From contig CM030851.1 in NCBI GenBank assembly GCA_018105865.1, positions 12,123,828-12,187,827 of the forward strand: DNA of 64,000 nucleotides, read 5' to 3'. Positions 1-12,886 of the stretch are shown here, in pieces. A model generated the notes under the pieces. That model ran no database searches, was not told the DNA's origin, and saw nothing but the letters and a program-made list of their open reading frames with translations. Position 1 is the stretch's first letter. Every line of letters begins with the position of its first letter. Source of the DNA: Metaphire vulgaris. Its lineage: Eukaryota; Annelida; Clitellata; Crassiclitellata; Megascolecidae. The position numbers and the translations under genes are program-made.

Positions 1-720
1 TGTGCCATTCGAAAAAATGTCGAGGGAGTCGAATAGAAAACGAGGCACACCCTGCAGATCCGATATCGCGGACGGTGGTCACGTGTGTCTCGATACCTGG
101 GCAAGGTAGTAACGGTGTGCGCCTCTCTTCCCTCCCCTCCTCCTCCGTTCCCTCCTTCCTATCCCTCTCCCTCTCCTCCATCATCTCTCCCCTTCTTCCC
201 TCACCTTCGGACCTCCTGTGCTGGTGCTGTTCGCTCGTAAAAACTTCCGAGCACAATGTACACTAACAGACTGAGGGCGAAAAAACACTCCCTCCACCAA
301 CCCCCCCCCACCATACCAACATCCATACACCCATCCTCTCCTCTCCCCTCTCCTCCCCATTCACTCCCCTCCCACGCACACACGAAAATACGGCATAATA
401 CAAACACTCACGAAGAACTAACTGCGTTCTAAAGAACGCTTGCGAAAAAAACTAGAACGCGCAAACCGATGAATCATCGCAATCAGATTGACTCGGCTAA
501 ACCCTGGCACGGTATAAATCCAGCCACACCCTATAGTCAGCATCACCACCCCACCCCCACCACCCACCAACCGCGCCGCCCCCGCCGTCGAATCATGACT
601 CGGCGTGGCCAGGGTGTATAGGCCTAGTCAAGGAGGAGGCAGCAGCAAACAGCGATCTATGGAACGAACCGAGAAACCGGAATCCTAAATCTAAAAAACA
701 TTTAGGCGTCTCATAAACAC

Positions 721-784
721 ATTTCCGCCGATTGAACTCTGTGACGATTTTTTAAAAAAAAATCGTCGCACATCAATCGGAAAT
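721..784. repeat. Imperfect inverted repeat (hairpin)
   Basis: TTTCCGCCGATTGA...TGACGATTTTTT pairs with AAAAAAATCGTCGCACATC and AATCGGAAA. Arms of about 28-30 bp meet almost without a loop. Function unknown. Confidence 0.65.
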
Positions 785-941
785 CAGCCACAAGGTTATG
801 TGGTAGACCAATGATTTTCGAAAGAATACGATGATCATCATCATCACCGCATACTACGCTTAGTCACCTATAGTACCGCAAAATCTAAAGTTCGTTCCAC
901 AGCCTCGTCCACCCCAAAGCAGTATTGGTATTAATATTTAC

Positions 942-1401
<460 letters not shown>

Positions 1402-1613
1402 AGGTATAGAGTCGTTCAGTAGGATCTGTCCCGTGCAAGTACAGCCCTGTGTCTTTCCAGGCTTGTGTTATTTGTTATTTCACTGGATCTGGATCATGAA
1501 AAAAGTCCTGGTAAGTCGAACACATGACAGCATAGAGCTTCATGAAATGTGGCTTCATATCATTACATCCAAATGACACAACGCATATATACTGTATATA
1601 TATACATACATAT

Positions 1614-1614
1614 G

Positions 1615-1667
<53 letters not shown>
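1614..1667. repeat. TA array
   Basis: About 27 TA units. Confidence 0.95.
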
Positions 1668-1669
<2 letters not shown>

Positions 1670-1817
1670 CCAAAATCAGGACAAGACGAGGGAAAATGTG
1701 ACACTCGATCTCAAGTCTGTACATCTTCTAATCTCCCTAGATACAAAGAGGTAAACCTCTAGGCTTTCAATAACAAGATCTTAAAAAGATGTAACACGCG
1801 GAGATAGAGAAAGAAAG

Positions 1818-1865
<48 letters not shown>

Positions 1866-2019
1866 AGGGAGCATTTTTAATATAGCAGAAACAAGTACAA
1901 AGAATATTGATGTTTTTATTAGTGTTGTTATTGTTATTAATAGAGAAATACCGATGAACGTCTATAGAGAACGGATGAAAGGAGACTACCACACAAGGGG
2001 CACTCTGCACTCAAATGGA

Positions 2020-2203
2020 AGGAAATAAAAGAGGAGGAAGACCCAAGGAAAAAGTGGATGGACAACATCAGAGAAGATATGAACATGAAAGGAATTTCAA
2101 AGGAATTTCCTTCACAGAAGCAAGAAGAAGATTAACACAAGGCATACGATTTTTGGAAGTATTTTGTGTCTAGATATTGCCGCAGTGACTTGGTCGAGAG
2201 CAC

Positions 2204-2244
<41 letters not shown>

Positions 2245-2246
2245 CG
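2020..2246 (+). mobile_element. 3' end of an RTE-like LINE with ATG-repeat tail
   Basis: The frame reads RKKWMDNIREDM, the last conserved block of RTE-type LINE proteins. A short UTR (TTTTGTGTCTAGATATTGCC) follows and then an ATGATG tail. Confidence 0.7.
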
Positions 2247-2336
2247 ACGGTGATGATGATGAAAACGATGATGAATACAAAAAAGGACGTGTTGGAAAAC
2301 AGTTAAAAGTACCTTACACTGACGTTTAACTGACCT

Positions 2337-2416
2337 ATAACCCCTTAACTGGAGATCCCGGATATATCCGTCCATTTTACATCGAGTTACAGTTAAATAC
2401 ACAGTTAAGGGGTTAA
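2337..2416 (-). mobile_element. TTAA-flanked 80-bp palindromic MITE, subfamily A, copy 1
   Basis: Ends CCCCTTAACTGG...GGTTAAGGGG-like, with the core GTCCATTTTACAT and the inner palindrome CGGATATATCCG. The left flank is TATAA rather than TTAA; the right flank is TTAA. Piggybac-like by its TTAA target and CCC ends (inference). Confidence 0.8.
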
Positions 2417-2507
2417 TGAGAGCTCGGAAAAAATTGCGGGGCTGAGAAATCGAGTGCTTCGTTTAATTAACATGATGTCCATCTAAGCACTTTTAATGCC
2501 TCTGGAT

Positions 2508-2858
2508 CAGGGCTATTTCTAGGATTAGAAATTTGGGGGTGCCGGCCAGGGCGCGATTTGCGGCGGGGGGGAGGAGGGAATCTCGCCCCACTGCCCAACT
2601 GCACCACCCTACTGCTACATCCCTCACCACTACATCCCTCCACTGCTACAGTTTCCAACAACTACATCTCCCCAAGCTCGACATACCCCCCCACTGCTCC
2701 AGGTCACAAATCGCACCCTGGTGCCGGCATATTTTGGGGTCCATTCTTGCCAAAAAAGCCTGACGAGAAAAAAGGTCATCACAGGCTCAGGTTTGGAGGG
2801 CGTCGGTCTGAAATTTGGGGCTGTTGGGGGAGTGTTATGGGGTGTAAAAATACCCCTG
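2508..2858. mobile_element. hAT-like MITE (CAGGG.TATTTCT ends), split by a second hAT MITE
   Basis: Ends CAGGGCTATTTCTAGG and ...AATACCCCTG, flanked by perfect 8-bp duplications CTCTGGAT (2500-2507 and 2859-2866). A different element occupies 2547-2720 inside it. Confidence 0.85.
2547..2720. mobile_element. hAT-like MITE (CAGGGCGCGATTTG ends), nested
   Basis: Inverted ends CAGGGCGCGATTTG...CAAATCGCACCCTG, flanked by perfect 8-bp duplications GTGCCGGC (2539-2546 and 2721-2728). Homologous to the element at 20353. Confidence 0.88.
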
Positions 2859-2957
2859 CTCTGGATTGGAGCGACAATTAACTGTCTGTAGCAGAATTAA
2901 ACAGAAATTCTAAACAAAAAGTGGGACACTGATTAGGGAATTAACTCGGAGCTGACG

Positions 2958-3167
2958 CATGGGCGTCCGCATAAATTTTTCCAGGGGGGTGCAAAACAGG
3001 GTCTTGTGACGAAAGACATGAAAACAATTTCCGGTAGAGGGGGTGCAAAACAAGGTTTTGTGACGAAAGAAACAAGTAATTTTACTTTTTTCATAACTTC
3101 ACAATTTTTCCAGGGGGGGTGCAGTTGCACCCCCTTACACCCTCCCCTACGGACGCGGACGCCCATG
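2958..3167. mobile_element. hAT-like MITE with CATGGGCGTCCGC inverted ends
   Basis: Inverted ends CATGGGCGTCCGC...GCGGACGCCCATG and perfect 8-bp duplications AGCTGACG (2950-2957 and 3168-3175). It holds two internal GGGGGTGCAAAACA.GG repeats. A truncated relative starts near 31487. Confidence 0.85.
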
Positions 3168-3592
3168 AGCTGACGAGGAGAGGAAAAGTGGAAAATAAAA
3201 TTCCTAACTATAAGCAATTGCGAAGATCTCCGAAGACAAACAACTATTTTAACGGCGGCGAATAGGATGAACAAGAGATTCTATACGATATAGAAAGGAT
3301 ATACACAAAGAAACACACACACACACACACACACACAGGCAGATAGACCAGGCAGATAGACAGACACTAACAAACAAAAATCCAGACGCGACAGATAGAC
3401 AAACGGACAGAGACACCAATAAACAGAACCTACCAGACAGACAGTCAGACAGTCAGACATATAGGACAGTACAGACAGATAAAAACGAACACACTAACAG
3501 ACATATAGATAGACATACATAAACACAGACAACATGCACTCAGGGACATATAAGCCGAGAAAATGGGAATGGAGATGGGCAGGTAGACAGGC

Positions 3593-3625
<33 letters not shown>

Positions 3626-3731
3626 GACATAGACAGAGACCAGGAGCAGGCGACGGACAGTCCACGAGACGGTGACGAGGGGCTTTGGTGCTGCGTCCGG
3701 TCAAAGACATCGCCGTCGTCGGCCATCAAAG

Positions 3732-4058
3732 TCCTCCTCCTCCTCCTCCTCCTCCTCCTCCTCCTCCTCCTCCTCTCCCTTATCATTGATATTTTTTCAT
3801 TGAACCCATCGAAGGACGGAAGGACGGGCAAGGCCTAGAGTGCCTGGCGGACGCAGCCACCCAGCGCCGCCGCCGGCCACTCCGCGGCAAAGACCGGTCG
3901 GTCTCAGCAGACGCCCGTCTCCTCCTCCTCCTCCTCCTCCTCCTCCTCCTCCTCCTCCTCCTCCTCCTCCTCTTTCCGCTTCTCCTCCTCCTCCTCCTCT
4001 TCTTCTTCCTCCTCCTCCTCCTTCCGCTTCTCCTCCTCCTCCTCTTCTTCCTCCTCCT
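3732..4058. repeat. CTC/TCC arrays, partly interrupted
   Basis: Pure arrays at 3732-3776 and 3919-3970, then a CTCCTTCCGCTTCTC-interrupted part. Open frames here (poly-Arg, poly-Pro) are by-products. Confidence 0.95.
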
Positions 4059-4282
4059 CGCTGTAGTAAGCCTAGTATAACGCGGCGGTGACGGTAAAAA
4101 AACTCTCCCGGCAAAACATACAAAACGTTGAAGACAAACAGAAAACACACACACAGAGACACCCACACGGAGACAGACAGACAGACAGACACCCGCACAT
4201 ATACGCACACAGCGTAAGCATGTACTGCATACACATCTGACTAAGACCGAGACGCGACCGACGAAGACGCCATTATTCCGAC

Positions 4283-4459
4283 CAGGAATATTTTTACACA
4301 CCCCAAGACCCCTCCCCAATTTGAGACCGAAGACCAATCCTACATTACACCCTTTTCAGTTAACTCAGCTATGGGATGACCTTTTTTGCTTGCCATACTT
4401 TTTTTGGGCAGGGGACCGACCACCCCTCCCCGAATTGAATAATTCTAGAAATAATCATG
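4283..4459. mobile_element. hAT-like MITE, CAGGGATATTTCT family
   Basis: Ends CAGGAATATTTTTACAC and TCTAGAAATAATCATG; flanking octamers ATTCCGAC and ATCCCGAC match at 7 of 8. Same family as 2508 and 10555. Confidence 0.7.
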
Positions 4460-4612
4460 ATCCCGACGACCGGGTCTGACTTCTAACCATGGGCGGCGAT
4501 CTGCCACAAAGCTAGGGGTTTCCACTGTCCAGGCCTCCCGTGGCATGGAGTCCATGGACCATTCCCCCCTCTTCTTCCTTTTTAACGGCGGTCGCGGCGC
4601 CTTCAAATTTGT

Positions 4613-4692
4613 TTAACCCCTTAACCGTGTATTTAACTGTAACTCAATGTAAAATGGACGGATATATCCGGGATCCCCAGTTAAGGGGTTAA
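4613..4692 (+). mobile_element. TTAA-flanked 80-bp palindromic MITE, subfamily A, copy 2
   Basis: TTAA on both sides, terminal CCCCTTAACCG...CAGTTAAGGGG, core TGTAACTCAATGTAAAATGG and inner palindrome CGGATATATCCG. Nearly identical to the other subfamily A copies. Confidence 0.85.
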
Positions 4693-5331
4693 AGTCAGTA
4701 AGTGAGTTTTAGTGCACTTTGGACATAAATCAAAACCTGTCATACGATGAACCAGATATCTTAAGACATGGCTCGTCCCTCTGTTGATTTACTAACCACC
4801 ACCCCCCAAAAAAAAAAAAATGTTCGGCAGGACTTCTATTTTGTTGCTGTCCCTCGTTCTCGTACAGTCATTGGCTCTATACACTGTAGTGTACAGTATG
4901 AAATGACTGGGAGGTGCTCCATTTCGAATGCTGTTGATCGAAATTGAGAAAGACTATATATTGATTATGCTTGCATTATTTGATGCAAGCAAGATGGGGA
5001 GAATCGAAAATGTGGGTTTTGTAAGAAAATTTCTCCAACTCGCTGAAACTTTTACATATCTATAATTATACAACCCATCACTGTTCATTAGGCCTTCGAT
5101 TGGCTAAGTCACATTGCGAATTAATTACACACGGTGTTTTTCTCGTCTATAAAACCTGTCAAACAATGGACCAGATATCTTGAGACACAATACTGCATGT
5201 ATATAGCTTCACGGAAAGCAGATGAAAATGAGAGTAAGACTTTGCGCTATAACTGTTTCTAAATTCACTCAACGCGTTTACAAAAAATATGGAAGTCAAT
5301 TATATAATTGTGTGTGCGTGGGTTGCATGGC

Positions 5332-5475
5332 GTAACATTGGCGTAAATTTGGATGAAAACGTGGAAAGTGGGAGGCTCAACCCATATATACCTTCCCCTT
5401 CCCTAAGGTAGCTTCTAAAAAAGGGGGGCAGAGGGGCTCGAGCCTAGAGGTCTAATAAAAGTTTACGCCTTTGTG
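5332..5475. mobile_element. MITE family with GGCATAAACTT / AAGTTTATGCC ends, copy 1
   Basis: Shares GGATGAAAA, CTTTCCCTAAGGTAGC-like and CTCGAGCCTAGAGGTC blocks with copies at 35211 and 52442. Ends are worn. Confidence 0.65.
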
Positions 5476-5913
5476 TGTGTGTGTGATTAAATCCTATAGG
5501 CTATAGGCTACATCGACATTTAAGCCTGAAACTGATGTTAGCTGAATACGAGAAGTGAATGGGAGAGAAGGGGCAGCATTAGCAGAGATTATGGTTTTAA
5601 CTTCTAAGAAATCTCGACAGCAAGACCTGTACTTCCGCATTTCAGTAAGTAAATGTAAAACTCAATTTATATAGCGCCTCCGGCCGACCGACCGACCGAC
5701 CGACTCCTCCGACCAATTCTGTGCATAGACCAATCGAAATTCCTGAAAACGAATCAAGGAAACAGGAAGAGGAATAAAAACCTGGTCGACCTCAGTGCCT
5801 GGGTGGTCAAGGAATCCGACCAAAAAAACCGACGACGAAAAATGAGAAATCTAGGCGAAGGTCGGTAGAATTCGTTTACAACAGTTTCTGACCTCCAGTG
5901 CATGCATGGAATG

Positions 5914-5917
<4 letters not shown>

Positions 5918-5968
<51 letters not shown>
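5918..5968. repeat. TA array
   Basis: About 25 TA units. Confidence 0.95.
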
Positions 5969-5970
<2 letters not shown>

Positions 5971-6092
5971 ACGGCAAAATCAAGAAATTTCTGCCTCCCT
6001 CCACCAGGAGAAATCTGTCTCGATCAGCCGGGGGTAGGGGTAGACAGACCCAACCACTAGCAAATCGAACGCGGTATATGCAGATGTACAAC

Positions 6093-6288
6093 CAGTGGCG
6101 GCTTCAGGATTTGGCAAGTGGGGGCCGTCGTTGGGGTGACAACTTCTAACCATGGGGCCGACTATTTGTTGTTGTTAGGTATGTAGTAGTAAGTATAGGG
6201 TCCCAACAGGGGTGGGGACTACTGGGGGCAGGCATTCGATAAGGAGGCACGCCCCCCCGGATCACCCATGTGGATCCGCCCGCCGCTG
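6093..6288. mobile_element. hAT-like MITE, CAGTGGCGGCTC family
   Basis: Ends CAGTGGCGGCTTCAGGAT and GATCCGCCCGCCGCTG; flanking octamers TGTACAAC and TGTACAGC match at 7 of 8. Homologous to 33752-33937. Confidence 0.8.
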
Positions 6289-6668
6289 TGTACAGCGGCA
6301 ACCCACCCATCCACGAGATTTTACTTTACTTACTTACTTAATCTACATAGCCTTGACTGACATCTTAAAATGAGGTACTGGCCTAATTCTATGACTTTAT
6401 TAGGACTCGCGTGTACTTTTCGAATTAGCAACTGGCTGTCCGTGTGTAAAATATTGTCATTATTTGTCATTTAAAAAATAGTAATAGAAAATTATAATAT
6501 ACTGGTGTGAAAATATATTAAATTTTAAACAATTAAAAATTAGAATAAGTTAATAACATAAAATACAGCACGCCATTGATTCCATCTAATGCAGGCACAA
6601 ATCGTCAAACATGACTGTTGATATAAACCAAAAGTAATCTATTGTTCCTCATCCTACCTTACAACTAC

Positions 6669-6674
6669 TCTCAC

Positions 6675-6741
<67 letters not shown>

Positions 6742-6743
6742 GC
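6669..6743. repeat. ATC array
   Basis: About 22 ATC units, then CGTCGTCGTC. Confidence 0.95.
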
Positions 6744-7998
6744 CATCGTCGTCGTCGTCACATCAGCGGCTTTACCTCGGAACTGATATCAAGAGTAGCG
6801 GCACTCGAGTACTGAGCAATGAGTACTGTTGGACACAAATGAAGCGACAGAAAACCTGGTACTCGAAAGAGATAAGTAATCGCAGGGGCCCAGAGGGGAG
6901 GGGGCAAAGGTCGTGCAGCACCCAGTGGTCTTGCAATGAATCGTCTACGATCATATATCGGTAAATCAAGAAAGACTTTCTATAAACAGGATGAAAAAAT
7001 CTATGCACAGACACACATAGACACACCTCCCCACACACACAACTAGGTCTAGGTCAACCAACGCTAACCTAATTATTAATCGACACCGTGAAAAACGTTC
7101 CCCCTTTACGCCCACCGACCGTTCGAAATAACAACAACCGCACAAATAGGCCTAGAACAGGATCTGGGGATCTATTCTGGTCACGTGGTCTTATCTCCGT
7201 ATCGCTCGACGGTCGCTATCTCGTACGGGCGAGATATTGGAGATAACATTCGAGAAAATCATTATAAAAGTCTAAAACCTAAACTTACCGAAGACAGTGA
7301 ACTTCTCAACCAAATTTTTAAAAAACCAATTCTTCCTGGTCACGTGGATATATCTGTATCGCACGCCTCAAGATACCGTCTTAAGCGGGTCTCATCCAAG
7401 GTGACTGCCTGACTGCCTGACTGACTGACTGACTGACTGACTAGTCATTCGAAATCATACGTCTGACTCCACATTCACCCATACACGCCCTCATGTCTGT
7501 CTGTCTGTCAGCCTTCCTTCCTATCATAAACTAACTTCCCTTACCTTTAAAGGCTTAAACTCGGGCAGCTCTGAAAAAGAGGCAAGGAGGGCGGGTGGGG
7601 GGTATGGGAGGGCCGGCGGGCGGCCGGAAGGGCGAACAAACTCAGGCCTACGCCCAAAAAAACGCCTGCAGCCGAGTGGCCGTAAAATCGTAAAGGGCTG
7701 ACGTGTATATACATGTACACAGTCCAGATCTTACGACTTACGCCGTCGTACAAGCCGTACATAAAAAAGCAGGCGTATCTACTATCTACCGCTCCAATGC
7801 CCTTTACATGTGTGCACAGATTTAGTGCACAGTCGTACATGCACTCACACGCACACACACACACAAACACAAGCACACACACACTTATACATATCGATGG
7901 CAAAAAAGGTAAAAATAAATAAATTCACAGAGCATGCATTCTGTCAACAATGAGAAAAAACATGCAACCCCCTCACCCCACCCCACCCCCACACACAT

Positions 7999-7999
<1 letters not shown>

Positions 8000-8088
<89 letters not shown>
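8000..8088. repeat. GAT array
   Basis: About 29 GAT units; may be a LINE tail, since RTE-like copies here end in GAT. Confidence 0.95.
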
Positions 8089-8090
<2 letters not shown>

Positions 8091-8229
8091 ATAAATGCTA
8101 TTTAGATGTTTTACCGGTGCGCATTATTACCGTAAATACGTGACCGAACTTTTGTCAATTAATTAATAATGAAAACCAGATATCATACTAACTTCTATTT
8201 AGTTACCGATCGTTAGCCGTCGTATGTTT

Positions 8230-9164
8230 CGAACGCAATAGGACCTGGTGAAAGAGCCGTTACCCCCCTCTCCACCGGCGCTTCCACCACCTGGAAAGCC
8301 TCCCTCCGCAAGAGTAGAACGCTATCAAGATTGTTTCCGTTTGACGTTCGAAAACCAAGAAATTTGATGTAGAGAAACGGTCGATTATGTAGCGCCGACC
8401 AAACGGCCGACCGACCGACCCAAAAGCTATCGGTGCTTTGAGTTTAGGTCAAGGCTAACTGGGTCAGCGATCTGGGTCGATGTTTACGTCAGCTATGACG
8501 TCATTGGTCTGAAGGAAAATCCGGTGACCTGTAGGCCTACTGAGAATTCCAAGGCATCGCGGGCGAAACACCAAAACGCATCGGGTCCCGTACGGTGCGG
8601 AGATAGTCGAGTATTGTGTCGTCGTAGAGGAGGAATTTATTGGAAAATTTTAAACGCTCGTTAGATCCGAGATTAAACTTTAAAATGCCACTGGGCGCGA
8701 ATTTAAAATTTATATTTTACCTTCTTTTTGCAACTTTTGTGTTCAATAATACGCGTATCCGATGCGAAATGCCTCCTCGCCATTACGAAACCGCCCGGGC
8801 AGCAGCTGCGGTCGACGCTGGGCGGGAGGACAGTTGCCCGCTGCTGGCCAGGGCAGCAGCAGCTGCTGCCCAGCTGAGGCACGCACGTCACGCGGGCGCG
8901 GGCGCTGGATGGCGTAAGCAGCAGCTGCCGAGGGCGGAGCAAATCGCATCGGATGCAGTGTTATATTCACAAAAATCAGTCAGTCAGTACAGGTCCTTGA
9001 AGGAGATTTTTCTGTAGCGCAGGCGTTTCACTTCGTACGCGGTGCGAATTGCCGGTTGTTTTCGATGTCGCTAGGAGGCGCTCTTGCGTTGGTCTCTCTC
9101 TGCTTCCGAGAAGTCGTCGAACTCGAAGAGGACAACAAGGAAGGCGGAGGAGGAGTAGGAGTAG

Positions 9165-9197
<33 letters not shown>

Positions 9198-9260
9198 CAG
9201 AGAACATCGATCCGTCTCCTACAAGTCTAAGGACAACATATGACTTTTCGCCTTATACTC
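8230..9260. promoter_or_regulatory. CpG-rich stretch, possible promoter region
   Basis: CpG dinucleotides are dense here (CGACCGACCGACC, GCGGGCGCGGGCGC and similar) against a mostly CpG-poor background. The weak secreted-protein candidate lies inside it. No TATA box or other element could be fixed. Confidence 0.3.
8685..9017 (+). CDS. Weak candidate: small secreted or single-exon protein fragment
   Basis: From the first ATG the frame reads MPLGANLKFIFYLLFATFVF then NNTRIRC, which looks like a signal peptide with a short hydrophobic core. Ala/Arg-rich sequence (a GCAGCAG...CTGCTGC near-palindrome) follows up to a stop at 9015-9017. It sits in a CpG-rich stretch (about 8230-9260) that could be a promoter/first exon. 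No family recognised. It may be the first exon of a split gene, or chance. Confidence 0.25.
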   Translation: MPLGANLKFIFYLLFATFVFNNTRIRCEMPPRHYETARAAAAVDAGREDSCPLLARAAAAAAQLRHARHAGAGAGWRKQQLPRAEQIASDAVLYSQKSVSQYRSLKEIFL

Positions 9261-10204
9261 CAGGTCCACTTACTAGGCAGCCTACTAATAATGTCCTGGT
9301 TTTTCCCCTTCCCACATCCCCACCCGGAAATTTTACCCATATTCCAGAATAGACTTATTTCAATATTAGTCTGTTGGTCGCGGTGGAGAGGGAAGCGGTT
9401 GAGGCACCCACGATGAAAATCGAGCGATTAAAACGACCACGTGACCTGTCCTATAGGCCTATGGTCGTTGTCATGTTTTTTCTTTCGAATTTCTAGCCGA
9501 GCGAGCGAGCGAGCGAGAAATGAACTCGTTCGAGGACTGTTTTGTTGACTTTTTACGCGCACAGTACACGGGGCCCAATTTTCGCAAAACGTATGCGCAA
9601 AACAGCTGTCAAGTATCTCGTAATCGAGGCTATTATGCTGACGTGACGCTAAGCGTGAAGCTGTCAAGGCCTAGAACGGAGACAAGCGCGCCATAATTAT
9701 CCGCCGCCCCTCCCACCCACCCATCCACCCCCCACCCATACCCTCACAAGCGACGGTTTATTAACTATTGCCGTAATAAACAGGCCCTTGGCGTCGAAAG
9801 GTCATCAGAATGTCACTGCCCTATACGAATAGTTATTACTAATTGGTGATAGATTTCTAAAATCACGCGCCAGCAAAAAAACTTGTTACTTTACGGTCTA
9901 AAACTTCGAAGCAATAATGTTTAGTGTTGCGATAAGAGGGGTGACTTTTGACGCTTTGTCTTAGGGGCCGTTAAGAAAAAATATTACATTGTATTTATAC
10001 TATAGAATTGACGAAAAACTAGATTATTAGCCTACATCAATCAAGATGTTCAACGAAAACCACACTTTCCAAAAGCATTTTCTGCGCTGAATTGTGGGAA
10101 GTATAGCTACCAGAGCCCCTGAAAAGGGTTAAAGAATATCTCGGATTATAGGCCTACTAGGGCCTAACGATTCAACATTTAACGTCGAAAGATGTTGCTC
10201 AATC

Positions 10205-10475
10205 TCTGTTATGAACTGTAATAACGAGCTACTGTAATTTTTGCGTGTAATAAGTCACTGTAATGCTTGCTTGTAATGAGCTACTGTAATTTCTGCAATC
10301 TGCATGTACTGAGTTACTGTAAATAATGCTTGCACGTAGTGGGCTATTGTAGCGTTTTGCGTGTAATGAGCTACTGTAATGTTTGCATGCAGAGTTACTG
10401 TAATACCTGCACGTAATGAGCTTTCTGTAATGTTTGCATGTAATTAGCTACTGTAATGTTTGCTTGTAATAATCT
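10205..10475. repeat. Degenerate minisatellite, unit about 27 bp
   Basis: Repeats of GTAATGAGCTACTGTAATGT and TTTGCATGTAAT with drift, about nine units. Confidence 0.8.
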
Positions 10476-10554
10476 ACATCTGAGTTGTGTCCAAGAAATA
10501 CGATTTTATTTTTAAAAAATTTAGAACCTCGTCCTGGGTTGTGAAACTCTCGAG

Positions 10555-10925
10555 CAGGATTATTTCTAGGATTGTGAATTATTTGGAAGGGGGTCGGTAA
10601 AATTTGGGGGTCTCTGCCGAATAAGCGTGAAAAAGTCATCGCACAAAAAGTCTGACAGGCAAAAAACCCCAAAACCCCCCAAAAAACCAAAAAACCATAT
10701 CAGATCTCAAAAAATTCTGATAAACAAAAAACCTTATAACGTCTCAAAAAAGTCTGACAAGCAAACTAAAAAGGTCATGAGACAAATAAAGTGGGGTGGG
10801 GGTGTTACTTCTCGAATTGGGGGGAGGGGTGTTCGGAGGCTATTTAAGGTACTTACCATTACATACCATTCTTAGATTAGGAAATTTGGGGGGGGGGGGG
10901 GGTTAGGGGTGTAGAAATATCCCTG
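10555..10925. mobile_element. hAT-like MITE, CAGGGATATTTCT family
   Basis: Ends CAGGATTATTTCTAGG and GTAGAAATATCCCTG; flanking octamers CTCTCGAG and CTCTCGTG match at 7 of 8. The interior is rich in AAAAAGTCTGACA repeats. Confidence 0.75.
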
Positions 10926-11846
10926 CTCTCGTGTATTCCATCACAGCCTATCAACCTTCGAGACTGTGGCGGTTCTAGAGTGGAGCTGGGAGCTGTAGCC
11001 CCCCAGATTTCAGCTTTGGGCCTCGATAATAATAGTGGACGACATTTTTATCGACTGACCTGGTCATAGCCCCCCCCCCCCCACCCACCCCCAATCAATA
11101 CACTTCTATTATAGTGCCTGGGGCATCAGCAGATGGCGCTCGTGTGGCATTTTCAGTTCGACATTGGTGGTCTTTTTCGGGTGATGGCTGGTTTGGCAGA
11201 TGCATTCTTCTCAACCGGGCTCTATAGAAGCAAATAAATCAGCGTGTGTCCACTTGTTTCACGCATATAGGCAACCGGTGCTTATTGTCGTGACATTCGG
11301 TAGATGGCGGCAGTTTAATTTCTTTTCGATTGCACTGAAATTATTATGCAAAGGACTAAAAACAGTGGCGTAGCGTGACTTTTGGGGGCCCGGGCCCCGG
11401 GGGGCATCTTTAACATGGGGGCTCCAGAGTTTCGAGCTAACGAGCAAAAAAAAGGTCCTCACCTCATTTCCATACACCCTAGCTGCGCCCCTGTCTACAA
11501 TTACCAGGGAATGGTAACGACTGACAATAACATTCGTAAGATTACATATTTCAATCGTAATGTAATCTCATCTATTTATTTAGCGCGCGTGTTTGTGTGT
11601 GCGGGGCTGCGTATAGAAGTAACGTATTCTCGATTTCTTTGTCATGCAGAAATTCTTCAATTTCGTGTCCCTCGAGCGAAAGTTTCTAGTGGCCGTCTCC
11701 CTCGAAAACAACGGACATTTTTCTACATAAGAAGTTACCCTTCATTCGAGAGTTACACTGCTTTAGTACAACCTTAGATCTGTCAATTTCAATCTATTTC
11801 TGCACTTGGTCTAACCCAGGGGCTTAGGGCCTATAGATCACGGGGG

Positions 11847-12018
11847 CAGGGATATTTCTACACCACCTAACACTCCCAACACCCCCCAATCTGAGACCGA
11901 CACCCACAATCTGAGCCTGGGATGACCTTTTTTGCTTGCCAGACTTCTTCGGCATGGACCCCCAAAATATACCGACACCCCACCCCCCCCCAAATTGATA
12001 ATCCCAGAAATAACCCTG
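11847..12018. mobile_element. hAT-like MITE, CAGGGATATTTCT family
   Basis: Ends CAGGGATATTTCTACACC and CCCAGAAATAACCCTG. Target duplications are no longer clear. Confidence 0.65.
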
Positions 12019-12886
12019 GGGCGGGACTGCCCAGCTGTTCTATGTCATATCCCTTCTGATATAAACAGTCCGTTTATAACGGGAATGCGCGTAGATATAT
12101 GTAATATAACAGCGCTTGAACGAGGCTATATTTTATTTGTTTTGAATAGAATATATAAAATGAACTCGCGTGAAAAGGGAATAAAGGCGCGGGCTATTTC
12201 TACTGCAGCTATATTGGAACGCAAGACAGACCATCCGACAGCTTGCTATGATCGGTGGCGTCGTTAACCAGGAGATTTATTTATTCGCAGCTTTCGAATT
12301 TGCGTCCTCCCACCTCCGACTTATATACAAACGTAGACGGCGTCATGCAAACAACATTTCCCGACCATCAGTTGGGGTCGAGGAAAATGGTCCAGAACCG
12401 ATGCGATTACCAGGATGTATACGATCGAACAAGTCTAATCGAAATGCATACCATATCTCAATATAAGCTTATTCTATACATATACTGCATACACGGTGTC
12501 CAGTAAAAAGGGAACCCTTTGGTAATTTTGATAACCACTGTCAATTATTTATATATTTCCTAAAATTTCAGACCTCATTTCAATTCTAATATAAAATTCA
12601 ATTGAATATGGTCTATTTTCTATAAAGAACGTTTTGTTTCTTTGCCATCACACTCATTGACGTAGAAAATGACGCCAGCAGGCAGAGAACTGTAATCTGT
12701 AATCTGTAATCTGTAATCTGTAAACAGCTGACAGCAAAGTTACCAACCAGTTTGTTGTGTTTTTTGCGGCGTCATGAGCGGTCGTTGTCGTCGTTTTCTG
12801 CCTTGGAAGAACGTAGGGTGTCATCTGCTGTATACATGACGCATAACTAATAACTTATCTTACTTCTATAGGGGAGGACTATACTC

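Noticed and set aside
3783..4337. Long Arg-, Pro- and Gly-rich frames on both strands
   Set aside because: They are translations of the CTC/TCC arrays; open in several phases, no splice support and no family.
7185..7412. 75-aa frame between two GGTCACGTGG words
   Set aside because: No family, no splice sites and only a short direct repeat around it.
6669..8088. ATC/GAT arrays as CRISPR-like repeats
   Set aside because: They are simple microsatellites with no spacers.
11363..11493. Complete hAT MITE with CAGTGGCGTAGC...CTGCGCCCCTG ends
   Set aside because: The ends look right, but the flanking octamers do not match, so I did not list it as a firm element.
11382..11777. 131-aa frame
   Set aside because: Begins inside a hAT-like repeat (CAGTGGCGTAGC end near 11363); no coding signature.
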